20,417 nucleotides of DNA from Candidatus Peribacteria bacterium (GCA_031261265.1 JAISKI010000011.1:1-20417), one strand, 5' to 3'; numbered from the stretch's first letter, positions 1 through 9,001 are shown. Made by a program: numbers and translations. The notes: generated by a model not told the origin, from the sequence alone.

Positions 1-121
1 TAGTTAATCATTTGTTATTTTTTCAGTTTTTTTAGGGATTGACTCGATTTTCAATGTTGATTTTTCCATATCACGAAAATATATCTATCTTTTTATAACT
101 TTGAATTTCCTATATACTAAA

Positions 122-158
122 AAAAATCCATTCAAGCCAATAAGCAAGATGGATTTTT
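122..158 (-). terminator. Rho-independent terminator after the 104-aa gene
   Basis: A perfect 10-bp inverted repeat (AAAAATCCAT at 122-131, ATGGATTTTT at 149-158) with a 17-nt loop. A-runs on the left and T-runs on the right allow it to work on both strands. It lies 18 nt past the stop of the minus-strand gene at 177-491. Bases 1-121 hold no supported gene. Confidence 0.75.
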
Positions 159-176
159 ACGATCGATCTGGGAATT

Positions 177-491
177 TTAGTCGCAGCAAGCTGCTATGTT
201 GGCTCTGACCTCATGCCACGCATCATACCTTTCTTTCGTAAGCTCCTCTATCCCATGCCAGGTATCATATTCTTCTTTCGTAAGCCTCTCTATAGAGATT
301 ACATCAGGATGGCCGTAGAGTGGCATTCCAGGGTCAACTCTAAGGAGGAAATTTTGTAATGTATAATTCATCCAAATACGATTGGGGAATATACCGTTCA
401 CAGCTATTGCTGTCTGACCAAATCTATGATCAACATCAGGGACTCTTTTTACAGCATAATGATAGGATACAAAAAAATAATTTTTTTCCAT
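177..491 (-). CDS. Hypothetical 104-aa protein with an internal repeat
   Basis: Complete ORF from ATG (489-491) to TAA (177-179), without in-frame TGA. I do not recognise a family. The N-terminus (MEKNYFFVSYHYAV) looks like the first strand of a small globular protein. No signal peptide or membrane segment is visible. Near the C-terminus a 13-14 residue unit is tandemly duplicated: ERLTKEEYDTWHGI followed by EELTKERYDAWHEV, also visible in the DNA at about 220-300. It ends with two Cys (AACCD). It is a single-gene unit with a -35/-10 at 569-596 and a terminator at 122-158, and its promoter core is identical to that of the gene at 16980-17318. No Shine-Dalgarno sequence precedes the ATG. Function unknown; the promoter and terminator support a real gene. 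Confidence 0.7.
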   Translation of the reverse strand: MEKNYFFVSYHYAVKRVPDVDHRFGQTAIAVNGIFPNRIWMNYTLQNFLLRVDPGMPLYGHPDVISIERLTKEEYDTWHGIEELTKERYDAWHEVRANIAACCD

Positions 492-568
492 TTTTACTTT
501 TGTTCAGTTGATTTTCATCCCCCTGTCCCCAGCTTTAATTTATTAATTTTATTTTTAAAATAAGCCTT

Positions 569-596
569 TTTATACAGATATATATATCAAAGTCAA
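569..596 (-). promoter_or_regulatory. Sigma70-type promoter for the 104-aa gene
   Basis: On the minus strand: -35 TTGACT (591-596), 16-nt spacer, -10 TATAAA (569-574). The predicted start near 562 gives a leader of about 70 nt. The 20-nt core at 577-596 recurs identically at 17353-17372. Confidence 0.65.
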
Positions 597-655
597 GAGA
601 AAATAAAAGATTTTTCAAATATTTTTGATTGGAGATTTTTTCCTACCTTTACACC

Positions 656-683
656 TTGAAACAAAAATCCTTTTCCATACAAT
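656..683 (+). promoter_or_regulatory. Promoter of the hypothetical gene-prfA operon
   Basis: -35 TTGAAA (656-661), 16-nt spacer, -10 TACAAT (678-683). The predicted start is near 690, about 57 nt before the ATG at 747. The leader holds a small hairpin (ATCCC 698-702, GGGAT 710-714) of unknown role. Confidence 0.6.
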
Positions 684-746
684 ATCCAACATCAAAAATC
701 CCAACTATCGGGATGCTACACTATCCACTTTTTTACTACCAGAAAC

Positions 747-1298
747 ATGGAAACTATTCAGCCACTTACCATTTCAAGTGTCAGTGAACTACTAGAACAA
801 TCTAATTATACACAAAAAGAGATTAGACAGATTTTTGAATCCTATCAATGGAATTTGGAGGAAATCCTGCAACAAAAAAAAATGCTACCTAAGAATTTTT
901 CTCAATTACAAGAATTTTTTATACAGGGAAGAGTACTAAATGGTCATTTGAACAATATTCCCATAGATGGTTTAGATTCTCTCTACTGTGAAGGAGGGAT
1001 TAGTAATGCTTTTGTAGCAGAAGTCAGCGATTTGATAAAGCAACAATTTCCTGATAGGGAAATAGGAAAACTCATAGATGCTGGATTGATTAAACGAGAA
1101 CGGTTAGGAATCGGAACGAAAAATAAAATGCAGGATACGGATCCTTTCGTGGATGGAAGCATACTTGTAGCAAAAATTAACGATCGCAATGTTGCTATCC
1201 TATTTTCCTCTAGGAATCCTCTGAATCATGCCATGATAGATTTTGTGATTTATCTGGATAGCATCCAAGAACTTTGTGGAAAGCTTTTACACTTTTAA
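747..1298 (+). CDS. Hypothetical protein upstream of prfA
   Basis: Complete 183-aa ORF, ATG to TAA, without in-frame TGA. I do not recognise the family. Residues about 13-43 (SVSELLEQSNYTQKEI then IFESYQWNLEEILQQ) resemble a UBA/CUE-like three-helix pattern with the ending W-N-x-E-E-x-L; this is only a resemblance. The rest is mixed alpha/beta with a hydrophobic stretch (NVAILF, later MIDFVIYL). There is no signal peptide or membrane helix, so it is likely cytoplasmic. It stops 9 nt before the prfA start and has the promoter at 656-683, so the two genes are probably co-transcribed, which may hint at a translation-related role. No Shine-Dalgarno sequence precedes the ATG. Confidence 0.7.
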   Translation: METIQPLTISSVSELLEQSNYTQKEIRQIFESYQWNLEEILQQKKMLPKNFSQLQEFFIQGRVLNGHLNNIPIDGLDSLYCEGGISNAFVAEVSDLIKQQFPDREIGKLIDAGLIKRERLGIGTKNKMQDTDPFVDGSILVAKINDRNVAILFSSRNPLNHAMIDFVIYLDSIQELCGKLLHF

Positions 1299-1307
1299 TC
1301 TCTCCCT

Positions 1308-2381
1308 ATGCTAGAAAAACTCAATAAAATCATTACCAAGTACGAAGAACTCAGAGAACAGGCACTTCAACCTGAAGTTTTCCAAAATCCTGACAAAGCC
1401 AAAGTCATCAATAAGGAACTTTCCAGTTTGGAAGACACCTACAACATCGCAATAAGATACAAAAAAGCCTTGGAAGCCCAAGCCTCAGCGGAAGAAATGT
1501 TGAAAGCGGAACAAGACGAAGAACTGCTCGAAATGGCACAAGAAGAGCTTGACCAAGCCAGAGAGGCCATTGAAAAAGCTGACCAAGACTTGACAGTCGC
1601 TCTTTTACCGAGAGATCCGAATGATGATAAAAATATTTATTTGGAAATCAGACCTGCTGCCTGAGGGGATGAGAGCGGACTTTTCGGTGCAGAACTCCTA
1701 AAAATGTACTTAGCCTATGCTCAAAAAATGGGTTGGAAACCAGAAATTGTAGAAGAACAGCTGACAGATATTGGAGGAATAAAATTTGTGATGGTGAAGA
1801 TATCAGGAAAGAAAGTCTATTCACTGATGAAGTTTGAAAGCGGAGTACATAGGGTGCAGAGGATTCCAGACACAGAAAGTCAAGGTCGTGTGCATACTTC
1901 TACTGTCACCGTTGCGGTGATGCCCGAAGCAGAAGAGGTAGATGTGCAGATCGATCCAAAAGATATCACTATGGACACCTATGCTGCCTCAAGTAGTGGA
2001 GGACAGAATGCAAATAAAAATCAGACTTGAGTGCGTTTGCATCATATCCCGACAGGGTTAATTGTGAATATCGGCGATAGCAAATCCCAAATGCAAAATA
2101 AGGAAAAAGCTTTTGCAGTGTTAAAATCCAGACTCTATCAAATTGAATTAGAAAAGAAAACTGAAGAAGAAAGAGGACTGAGAGGAGATCAGATTGGAAC
2201 AGGAGATAGGTCAGAAAAAATCAGAACCTATAATTTTCCTCAGGATAGAGTGACCGATCATCGTATTCATGAATCCTGGTCTAATATACCTAGCATTATG
2301 GCAGGAAATATTGAAGATATTATGGATAAAATGGTCGTGGAAAATCAGACTAAACTTTTAGAAGCGAGTATGAAAGCATAA
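1308..2381 (+). CDS. prfA: Peptide chain release factor 1 (two in-frame UGA = Gly)
   Basis: Class I release factor reading UAA and UAG and triggering hydrolysis of peptidyl-tRNA on the ribosome. Read through TGA it is 357 aa, the usual RF1 length. An N-terminal coiled-coil domain is followed by the codon-recognition motif PDT at residues 187-189 (the PxT of RF1; RF2 has SPF) inside [16 protein letters not shown], and the catalytic GGQ at 231-233. In-frame TGA codons are at 1662-1664 (residue 119, first Gly of GGDE, where other RF1s have Gly) and 2028-2030 (residue 241, just after [10 protein letters not shown]). This fits an organism that keeps RF1 and, by family knowledge of code 25, lacks RF2; absence of RF2 cannot be shown here. 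The two parts flanking each TGA stay in one frame, so it is not a pseudogene. Confidence 0.95.
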
Positions 2382-2420
2382 TCAGATTTTAAGAAAGGAT
2401 TGCTTTTTTATAGTAGGAAG

Positions 2421-3686
2421 TTATCCAGCAAAAAATGCCTCACAAAACTCAAAAACCTTTTTCACATGCTCAATATTCAGATTCTCATTTGCACTATTGA
2501 TATTGCTACTCTCTGTAGCCAGAGGTAAAGAAATAATATTCGGACAGAGAGAAGTCTGCAACGTTTCCATAATTTTCAGTCAGCTTTCTTTTTGCGAATA
2601 TTCAATAGGCGTTTTAAACGCTCCAGCTAAAAGTGCTATAGCTTTTTGAGTATAAGAATTTTTTATATCAAATTTGCAGGGATTGAACGCCTCATGGATC
2701 ACTAATTCCGTTTTCAAATGAGGAGAAACGACCATTTTCAATCGTTGATGAAGTCCATTAATAATTTCTTGAAAATTCTGATGTGGCACAAGATGCATCT
2801 GCAAATTCGCAATAGTTTTTTTAGGGGCAACCTGAGACTTTTCAAATTTTGGTAAACTAATAATTCCCGTAATCTCTAGCGAAGGATCCAAAATAGCATG
2901 ATTAGATTTTGTGGATCTCGTAATGGTTTTATATTCCAGATTTGTCCCATATCTCCTGATTTCAGCTTCTGGTTTAGCATTTTCTACATTATAATAAAAA
3001 TACGGAATAGCAATTTTATTGAGATTGTAGAATTTAGTAAGGAGTTTCGACATCTCTAGAGTCGTATTCAAGGGACCTTGAGTAGCTGACAGAACCAGAT
3101 CAAAATTCAATCCTCCCCTTTGCCCAATTTCAATAGTAGGTTTTTCTCCCACTCCACTCCCCGTAGAACAAAAACAAAAATCAGATTTTAGCTCCTCTGC
3201 ATGAACTTTCAAAAACTCCGTAAGATTTGTCCCAACTTTATTTTGAGTCCCATCCACGAGAAAAGTCACATTATATCAGAGTTTTTCGTTTGCTATCAGA
3301 GAGAGAATCGTTGAAAGATAAATAATAAACGGTCCTTTATTTTCAGCTACCCCCCTCCCAATAATCTCCTCTTTTCCCAAATACAGATTAAAGGGATTAT
3401 TCTTCCAGTCAGTAGTCACTTCCTGAAGTTGAAGATCATAATTCGTATAAATCAGACAAGTAGGCAAATTCTTATTTTGGACAAATTTCGCAACCAAAAG
3501 AGGGATATCATCCACACTATATTCATGCACTTCAAAATGATATTTCACAAAAAGATTAGCAAGCCACTTAACCATCTTTTCTGCTTCACTTACAAAAGTG
3601 GAAGTATCATGAAGGGTTTTGAAACTGATATAATCTTTTAGGAGTTCGTAATAAGTGGAGAGAACCATAATCTTCTCATTTTTCAA
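2421..3686 (-). CDS. M20-family peptidase-like protein, probably inactive
   Basis: Read through TGA at 3276-3278 and 2580-2582 this is 421 aa, about M20 dipeptidase length, ending in TAA (2421-2423). The fold order of M20 metallopeptidases is recognisable: a strand ending LIYTNYDLQ (usual GHYDVQ), then IIGRGVAENKGP (usual GRGxxDxKGP), YNVTFLVDGTQ (usual EGEEE), an IGQRGG segment before the dimerisation domain, and the C-terminal NSANENLNI (usual HxPNENI). Each place where the family has a metal ligand or the catalytic Glu is changed: His to Asn82, Asp to Glu115, the Glu pair to Thr-Gln/Asn (147-149), Asp to Ser in FCSTGS, and the last His to Asn. Asp84 remains. It is probably a binding protein or pseudoenzyme. 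ATG 3684-3686 is used; Met7 (3666-3668), after GAGAAG, is a possible alternative start. It has its own promoter at 3746-3773. Confidence 0.75.
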
Positions 3687-3704
3687 GAGCTAAAATTTTG
3701 CTCT
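3684..3704. other. Inverted repeat in the leader of the M20-like gene
   Basis: AAGAGC and GCTCTT face each other across a 9-nt A/T loop just upstream of the ATG, inside the predicted 5' leader. There is no T-run on the coding (minus) strand, so it is more likely a leader hairpin than a terminator for the upstream TPR gene. Coordinates are approximate to a few bases. Role unknown. Confidence 0.3.
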
Positions 3705-3745
3705 TTCTATTTTTGTTATAAATTGCAGTTTATTTTGTTGATGTA

Positions 3746-3773
3746 AGTATAAGAAAATGATAGGTGTTTTCAA
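3746..3773 (-). promoter_or_regulatory. Promoter of the M20-like gene
   Basis: Minus strand: -35 TTGAAA (3768-3773), 16-nt spacer, -10 TATACT (3746-3751). The predicted start near 3739 gives a leader of about 50 nt. The -35 and -10 match the promoters at 5760-5787 and 17409-17436 base for base. Confidence 0.65.
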
Positions 3774-3782
3774 ATAGAAAAA

Positions 3783-4769
3783 TTACTCACTATAGTGCTT
3801 CAGCTTTTTCTTTGCTTTTTCATTACTTGGCTCAAATTCAAGAATGCTGAAATAGTATTTCTTTGCGTTAGCAATATCGCCAGTTTCCTCGTAAAGCTCA
3901 GCAAGAGTCAGTAAATAATTGGTATTCGCAGGACGAAGCTTGATGATTTTCTCCATACAAGCAATAGCATCATTTATCCTATCCGTATTATAATAGATCT
4001 CTACCAGACTAAGATTATACTTTGGACTATCAGGCTTAAGATTAATAGCCTTTTCCACCAAAAGTTCTGCCGTCTGATTATCTCCATTGATAAAATAGAT
4101 TTCCCCGATTTGTCGCAGGGATTTATGATCTTCAGGATCTCGTTCAATGATTTTTTTCAAAAGGGAAAGTGCTTTTTTGTGACTTCCAAGCGTAAAATAG
4201 AGATCCGTAAGCATTTTTGTAAGCTCAAGATTGGTCGGATCAATAGCTAGCCCTTCAATAATCTTTTTTTCATAATCCTCAAATTTCCCCTCATTTTTAA
4301 GAAAATTAGCCTCTACATAAATACGATCAAGGAGTTTTTGCGTCTTTGGATCTAAAGGCTGAGGCTCCAAAACCTCTTGTGCAATCACCTGCGATACCGC
4401 TCCAGAGACTTCTTCCAACTCTTCTTTTTCTTTTTTGGACTGCACTACTTCACGATTGGTATCACCTGCAGTGGCAACCTCAGAAAGAGTCTCGTCTTCA
4501 CTCACCTCTTCAATAGCTTCTTCAATTACTTTTTGGAAATTTTCATTAGTTTCGTCAGCATCATCAGACTTCGGATTAATAATACTTTCCTTTTTCTCTT
4601 CAAGTTCCTTTCTTATCTGCTGAGATGCATAGTGATCTTTGAGGAAAGAAAAAGTTTTAAATCGAAAGTTTTTAGTTTTTTTTACTCACCATAAAAGAGC
4701 CCACGAAACAGGAATCAGAATCAGTACCACTGTAAGTACTACTCGGAGATAGGTTCAATACTTTGCCAT
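3783..4769 (-). CDS. Membrane-anchored TPR protein
   Basis: 328 aa from ATG 4767-4769 to TAA 3783-3785, read through TGA (Gly) at 4755-4757 and 4686-4688. Residues about 8-28 form one hydrophobic segment (VVLTVVLILIPVSWALLW) followed by a KKTKNFRFK basic stretch. This fits a single N-terminal transmembrane anchor with the rest in the cytoplasm by the positive-inside rule. An acidic, Glu-rich linker comes next, then about five tetratricopeptide repeats in the C-terminal half (recognisable units such as DPTNLELTKMLTDLYFTLGS and KPDSPKYNLSLVEIYYNTDR). TPR arrays bind protein partners; the partner here is unknown. The anchor is lost if TGA is treated as stop, because a conventional reading starts at an internal GTG. 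It lies 32 nt after ricT and probably shares its promoter. Confidence 0.8.
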
Positions 4770-4801
4770 TGTAAAGATACAGAATAAAAACTGAGATCAA
4801 A

Positions 4802-5707
4802 TTAAGGATGTAGGTCTTTAAGCTTTTCGATAGGGATTCTCAAAAACGCATCTTTTGTCCTAATATTTACTTCCTGAGTGATAATATTAAACGAAGTCAC
4901 TACCCCTTGACACTCCTCTACACTACAATTTTTGTCCTTGCAATGATTCGTCAGTTTACAGGTGTTAATTTTGCTTCCCTTGTGAGGATAGCGTTTATTT
5001 TCTTGAACATAAAGATCCAGCTCAAAAAGCAGACAACATTTGAGTTTTCAGCATTTTCCTTTGAGTTTTTCAATATCGCGACCTTCCAGATTTTGCATAA
5101 TCACCGCTTCAATTTCGATATTTGGCAAAACCATATGAGATTTACAGCAAAGCTGATTTCCACAAGCACCAAACATTCCATCAGCACCAGGCGACATTCT
5201 CATCATATCTCTTGCCCCGACTTGGAAAAGAAACATATTCATTCCTAGCTTTTCACGAAACCTTTTTACAAACTCCGTAAACACATAACGCTCTTCAGAA
5301 TAGAAGAAAAAATAAAGCTGATTAGAAAAAATCTGGAATCTCGCAGTAATTGGCACAGAATTAGGATATTCTGCCTGAAATTCCTTTTTAAAGGTCGGGA
5401 AAATCTTGAGAGCGATTTGCTGTTGCTCTTCAAAATCAGCTTTTTCTTCCTCTTGGAGAATACGAACATAATTGACAGAAAGCCATTTATCTCCTCTCTC
5501 CCCCTCCGCAGATTTCGAAAAACCTTTACGAACTGGAGAAGTTTCTATCACTATCCCCACAGAATTTTTCACAGCACCCGTTTTCGCATCAGGCAAGCCA
5601 TAAACGAGCTTATTCCCTACTTTAATATGCTCAAAATCCTCATCAGGAATAGCTTCCACGATAAGATATTTATTGGTATATCGATCCAAAACAGCGACAG
5701 TATGCAT
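4802..5707 (-). CDS. ricT: RicT/YaaT-like PSP1-domain protein
   Basis: 301 aa from ATG 5705-5707 to TAA 4802-4804, read through TGA at 5048-5050. Two signature motifs of the PSP1/RicT family are present: GACGNQLCC (180-188) and KCGKLKCC (218-225). The Gly of the second is the TGA codon. In Bacillus subtilis, RicT (YaaT) with RicA and RicF forms an Fe-S complex that affects RNase Y and development; the same role here is inference. Between the second motif and the C-terminus lies an unusual Cys-rich loop (Cys 250, 256, 261, 266) that could bind metal. An upstream in-frame ATG (5744-5746, adding MISLFTLGLFSYL) is possible, but the promoter at 5760-5787 would leave it almost no leader, so the inner ATG is preferred. 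It is followed by the TPR gene. Confidence 0.85.
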
Positions 5708-5759
5708 AAGGTAAGAGAAAAGTCCAAGGGTAAAGAGGGAAATCATTCCTTTTCACCAG

Positions 5760-5787
5760 AGTATACGGAAATGCTAGCCGTTTTCAA
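5760..5787 (-). promoter_or_regulatory. Promoter of ricT-TPR operon
   Basis: Minus strand: -35 TTGAAA (5782-5787), 16-nt spacer, -10 TATACT (5760-5765). The predicted start near 5753 supports the ricT start at 5707. Confidence 0.65.
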
Positions 5788-5812
5788 ATGAAAAACTCTG
5801 CAGGGACCACCA

Positions 5813-6490
5813 CTAGAAATTCCCCTCTAGGGTCTGAGAAATCGTATACAACTCCTTCAAAAGCTGTGGCTTCAAAAGATCGTAATACCTTACAATGTTA
5901 TCTTGATGGGTTTCTACATACTCTACTCTCTTTTGTAATGCAATTTGCAAGGATTTGAGACCATCGCTATACAACAAATGTTCTTTATAATACACAGCAT
6001 TCTCTGCCACACAAGCCCTCAATTTTGCAATTTGCAGGGAAAGAGCATGAGCTCCCTCATACTCATAATTCTGCACCGCAGTAGTAAACTCTTTATTTAA
6101 TCCTGCGATCGGTTCCTCACAGGTTTTTCCTAGGGTTTGGTAAGATTCCGCAAGAGCTGATTCAGATTCAATTGCTGTTTGAGTAATTTGAAGTAATTTA
6201 TGAGAAGCGGTGAGATAATTCACAAGTACTACACTCCTAGCAACCTCATTAGTCGCAACGTCTAACTGATCGATCAAAGGAAAAGAAAGCTGATTTTTTA
6301 AAGCTTTTTGCAATTCCAACACATTGGCTACCTCTGGATCTGCAGAAGGAGTAAAATTTCTCTCCCCTAACCCGACCTCGATATGGGCACCAAAGAGATT
6401 TCGTACAGAAAGATTATTTGCAAAAGAGAGCACAGAAATACTAGAAAGAAAAAGGCTGGTGACAATAAGGAAAGTTTTAAACAGTTTCAT
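5813..6490 (-). CDS. Secreted helical protein of the pilus cluster
   Basis: 225 aa from ATG 6488-6490 to TAG 5813-5815, without in-frame TGA. The N-terminus MKLFKTFLIVTSLFLSSISV is a clear signal peptide, with a likely cleavage near SFANN. The remainder is mostly alpha-helical and Glu/Gln/Leu-rich. Two Cys lie in the mature part (GKTCEE and LRACVAE) and could form a disulfide outside the membrane. I do not recognise a family. A longer reading from 6586 exists but would overlap the 3' end of pilC and bury the signal peptide, so it is rejected. The gene starts 23 nt after pilC and is probably co-transcribed with it, so a role in pilus assembly or on the cell surface is plausible but only inferred. 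Confidence 0.75.
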   Translation of the reverse strand: MKLFKTFLIVTSLFLSSISVLSFANNLSVRNLFGAHIEVGLGERNFTPSADPEVANVLELQKALKNQLSFPLIDQLDVATNEVARSVVLVNYLTASHKLLQITQTAIESESALAESYQTLGKTCEEPIAGLNKEFTTAVQNYEYEGAHALSLQIAKLRACVAENAVYYKEHLLYSDGLKSLQIALQKRVEYVETHQDNIVRYYDLLKPQLLKELYTISQTLEGNF

Positions 6491-6513
6491 AAAAAGCAAG
6501 AGAGAAAATAAAA

Positions 6514-7608
6514 TTATCCTCCAATTTGATTTACCATATCCGCCATTGGCAAATAGATTGCACCCAATAAAACTCCCACAATACATGCAATAAATGCCAT
6601 CAATAACGGCTCGATAATTGCCATCAACGCATCAATCGCATTTTTAAGCGTAGAGGTATAATAATAAGAGATTTTCTTCACCACATCGGTCAAGGCACCA
6701 GTATTTTCTCCCACATTGATAATCTGAATCAAAATTGGATCAAATAAATCTGACCCCTCCATAGAATCATAAATTGAGAACCCCGCACTAATAGAGTTTT
6801 TAATTTCTACCATTTTTCTTTTATAACTAAAGTTATCAAAAATACTTGCCAAAAGTTTAAAGGAAATCACAGGACTTACTCCAGCTTCATAAAACTGTCC
6901 AAGTAAAGAGGTAAACTTACTCATATAGAATAATCTCACTACATCTTTAACCAGTGGGATCTTCAACATCAAAGCATCTATCGCCATCTTAAACATCAAA
7001 ACATTGGAATAGAGAAAATTATAAAGAACATAGATCGTAATCCCTCCACCCACAAGATAATATCGATTCGCTTGTAAAAAAGCTGAAGCAGAAAGCATAA
7101 ATTTTGTAATACCTGGCAGATCTTCAGGATTTCCGTACATTTCCACAATATTTGGCATCACAAAGATCAAAAGCACAATCACTGCAATCACTGCAAAACA
7201 AATTACCAAAGTGGGATACGTCAATGCTTTCGAAATTTTAGCACTTATTTCTTGACTTGATTCGAGGTTATCAGCGATTTGTTCCAAAGTTTGAGCCATA
7301 TTACCCGTAATTTCTGTAGATCTGATCAATTCAATCTCATCTGAATGAAAGAAATGCATATGATATTCCATAGCTTCCGCCAAACTAGATCCCTCCGTCA
7401 ATTTTTGCACCATATCTTCCAAAATCATCAGCAACCCTTTATGAGTCTCTCCCTGCTGGAGGGAAAGGAGGGATGACCTAATTCCCAAACCAGCTTTCTG
7501 GGATACTGCTAAAAGTCTGAAAAACGTTGCCTTTTGAGCGAGGCTGGGTTTCTGGAGATCGATCAATAAATCGTCTATACGTGATTGGATGTTTCCAACG
7601 AGTGCCAT
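6514..7608 (-). CDS. pilC: Type IV pilus inner-membrane platform protein PilC
   Basis: 364 aa, ATG to TAA, without in-frame TGA. Two T2SF (GspF/PilC) domains are visible. The first, about 25-145, has FFRLLAVSQKAGLGI and the EITGNMAQTLEQIADNLE stretch. The second, about 225-350, has FTSLLGQFYEAGVSP and the matching VGENTGALTDVVKKIS. Three hydrophobic membrane segments are seen: TLVICFAVIAVIVLLIFVMP (after the first domain), a middle one near YYLVGGGITIYVLYNF, and the C-terminal MAFIACIVGVLLGAIYLP. This is the standard PilC layout. The protein sits in the inner membrane and couples the PilB motor to pilin assembly. It follows pilB by 17 nt, the usual pilBC order. Confidence 0.93.
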   Translation of the reverse strand: MALVGNIQSRIDDLLIDLQKPSLAQKATFFRLLAVSQKAGLGIRSSLLSLQQGETHKGLLMILEDMVQKLTEGSSLAEAMEYHMHFFHSDEIELIRSTEITGNMAQTLEQIADNLESSQEISAKISKALTYPTLVICFAVIAVIVLLIFVMPNIVEMYGNPEDLPGITKFMLSASAFLQANRYYLVGGGITIYVLYNFLYSNVLMFKMAIDALMLKIPLVKDVVRLFYMSKFTSLLGQFYEAGVSPVISFKLLASIFDNFSYKRKMVEIKNSISAGFSIYDSMEGSDLFDPILIQIINVGENTGALTDVVKKISYYYTSTLKNAIDALMAIIEPLLMAFIACIVGVLLGAIYLPMADMVNQIGG

Positions 7609-7625
7609 GGTAGTAGGTATAAAAG

Positions 7626-8942
7626 CTAAATACTTTGAATTTTTACGAATCTATAGATCTCATTGAGATCCAGTTTTCCCTGAATCGCCTTGAAAAGACC
7701 GTCCCTCTCCAAATCGATCATTCCCTTTGATAAAGCATATTTTCCAATTTCAAAGGCTGATTTCCCGTCCAAGAGCATCATTCTAATGTCATCGGTATAA
7801 TCCATCATTTCATAGAGTCCAACTCTCCCTTTATATCCTACTCCCTTACATACAGGACAGATTTCTCCTGTTTTAGGATCTTTTCCTGTCCCTTGAGAAA
7901 TATATCCATTAGTAAAAAAATCTAACCGCTGTTCCTGAGTAATCCCTCTAGAGAGAATCTCCTTCTTGAGGATCTCTTTATCAAAATTCTGAAAGGTTTT
8001 TTTAGCATATTGATATTTAGAATCATCTTTCACAGAAATCTTGGTCGCACAGTGAGAACAAACTCTTCTACCCAACCTCTGAGCGATCACAAGATTAAAC
8101 GTACCTGCAAGCATAAACGCCTGAGCTCCCATATTCATTACCCTAGTAATAGTCTCAACTGCAGAATTAGTATGGATCGTAGAAAACACAAGATGTCCCG
8201 TCATCGCTGACTCCATCGCCATTTCAAGCGTTTCTCTATCACGGATTTCCCCAACCATGATAATATCAGGATCTTGCCTCAATGCTGAACGAAGCCCCGA
8301 AAGGAAGGTAAATCCAATATCTGACCTCACTTGTGCCTGGTTGAGCCCCATCATTTTATTTTCCACAGGATCTTCAAACGTAGTAATATTTACTTCAGGC
8401 TTATTAATATCAGAAAGACAAGAATACAACGTTGTAGTTTTTCCTGATCCTGTAGGTCCCGTATTGAGAATAATCCCATTGGGATAAGCCAGATTTTTTG
8501 CGATAATTTTCCCATTAGAACCTTCCAAACCTAAGTCTTTCAATTCTGGGATTTCTTTAGATTTATCCACGATACGCATTACCAATTTTTCTCATCGAAC
8601 GGTCGGAAGCGTATTCGCACGGAGATCGATTTCTTTATTCGTTTGAGTAATAGCAGAAACTCTGGCATCCTGTGGAAGTCTCTTTTCATCAGGTCTCATC
8701 TGTCATGACTCAATTTTAAATTTTGAAATAATACTATCGTGAAAAGATTTTGGGTACTGTACAAGCTCTTGAAGCACTCCATCGATCCTGATTCTGATTC
8801 TACAATAATTTTCAAAGGGCTCAATATGGATATCTGATGCACCTTCTTCTACTCCAATCGTCAAAAGATAATCAAAAATCTTTACGATATCTGATTGTAA
8901 AATGGCTTTATTTAAGAGATCTCTAAAGTTTTGTGCTTCCAT
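7626..8942 (-). CDS. pilB: Type IV pilus assembly ATPase PilB (short form)
   Basis: 438 aa from ATG 8940-8942 to TAG 7626-7628, read through TGA (Gly) at 8703-8705 and 8592-8594; the second is the Gly of TVRGEK. GspE/PilB family motor that powers pilus extension. Seen in order: GASDIHIEP (the start of the core), DARVSAIT, Walker A GPTGSGKT (162-169), the Asp box around TTFEDPVE, Walker B DPDIIMVGEIRD, the His box TGHLVFSTIHTN, and a zinc-binding pair CSHC/CPVC. Most PilB proteins have about 550 residues with an N-terminal MshEN/GSPII_E_N domain. Here only about 30 residues precede the core, so that regulatory domain is missing. A TTG at 8952-8954 is an alternative start adding four residues. 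Candidate promoter at 8974-9001. Confidence 0.93.
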
Positions 8943-8973
8943 CCAAACGTACAAAGGTTAAAGTTCACTTATA

Positions 8974-9001
8974 AGTATACTCAGAAATCAAAAAAAAGCA
9001 A
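8974..9001 (-). promoter_or_regulatory. Possible promoter of pilB
   Basis: Minus strand: -10 TATACT (8974-8979), 16-nt spacer, weak -35 TTGCTT (8996-9001). It lies in the 104-nt gap between the pseudopilin gene and pilB, with a predicted start near 8967 and a 25-nt leader. Confidence 0.4.

Noticed and set aside
4..69. Minus-strand 21-codon ORF (ATG 67-69, TAA 4-6), Lys-rich
   Set aside because: Too short, no recognisable motif, and only a poor TTCAAA/TATATT promoter upstream; it cannot be told from chance.
4377..5791. Phe/Ser-rich plus-strand ORFs opposite the TPR and ricT genes
   Set aside because: Their composition is that of antisense to Glu/Lys-rich coding sequence; no promoters or motifs support them.
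6491..6586. Upstream extension of the secreted 225-aa protein
   Set aside because: It overlaps the end of pilC and would put 32 residues in front of a clear signal peptide.
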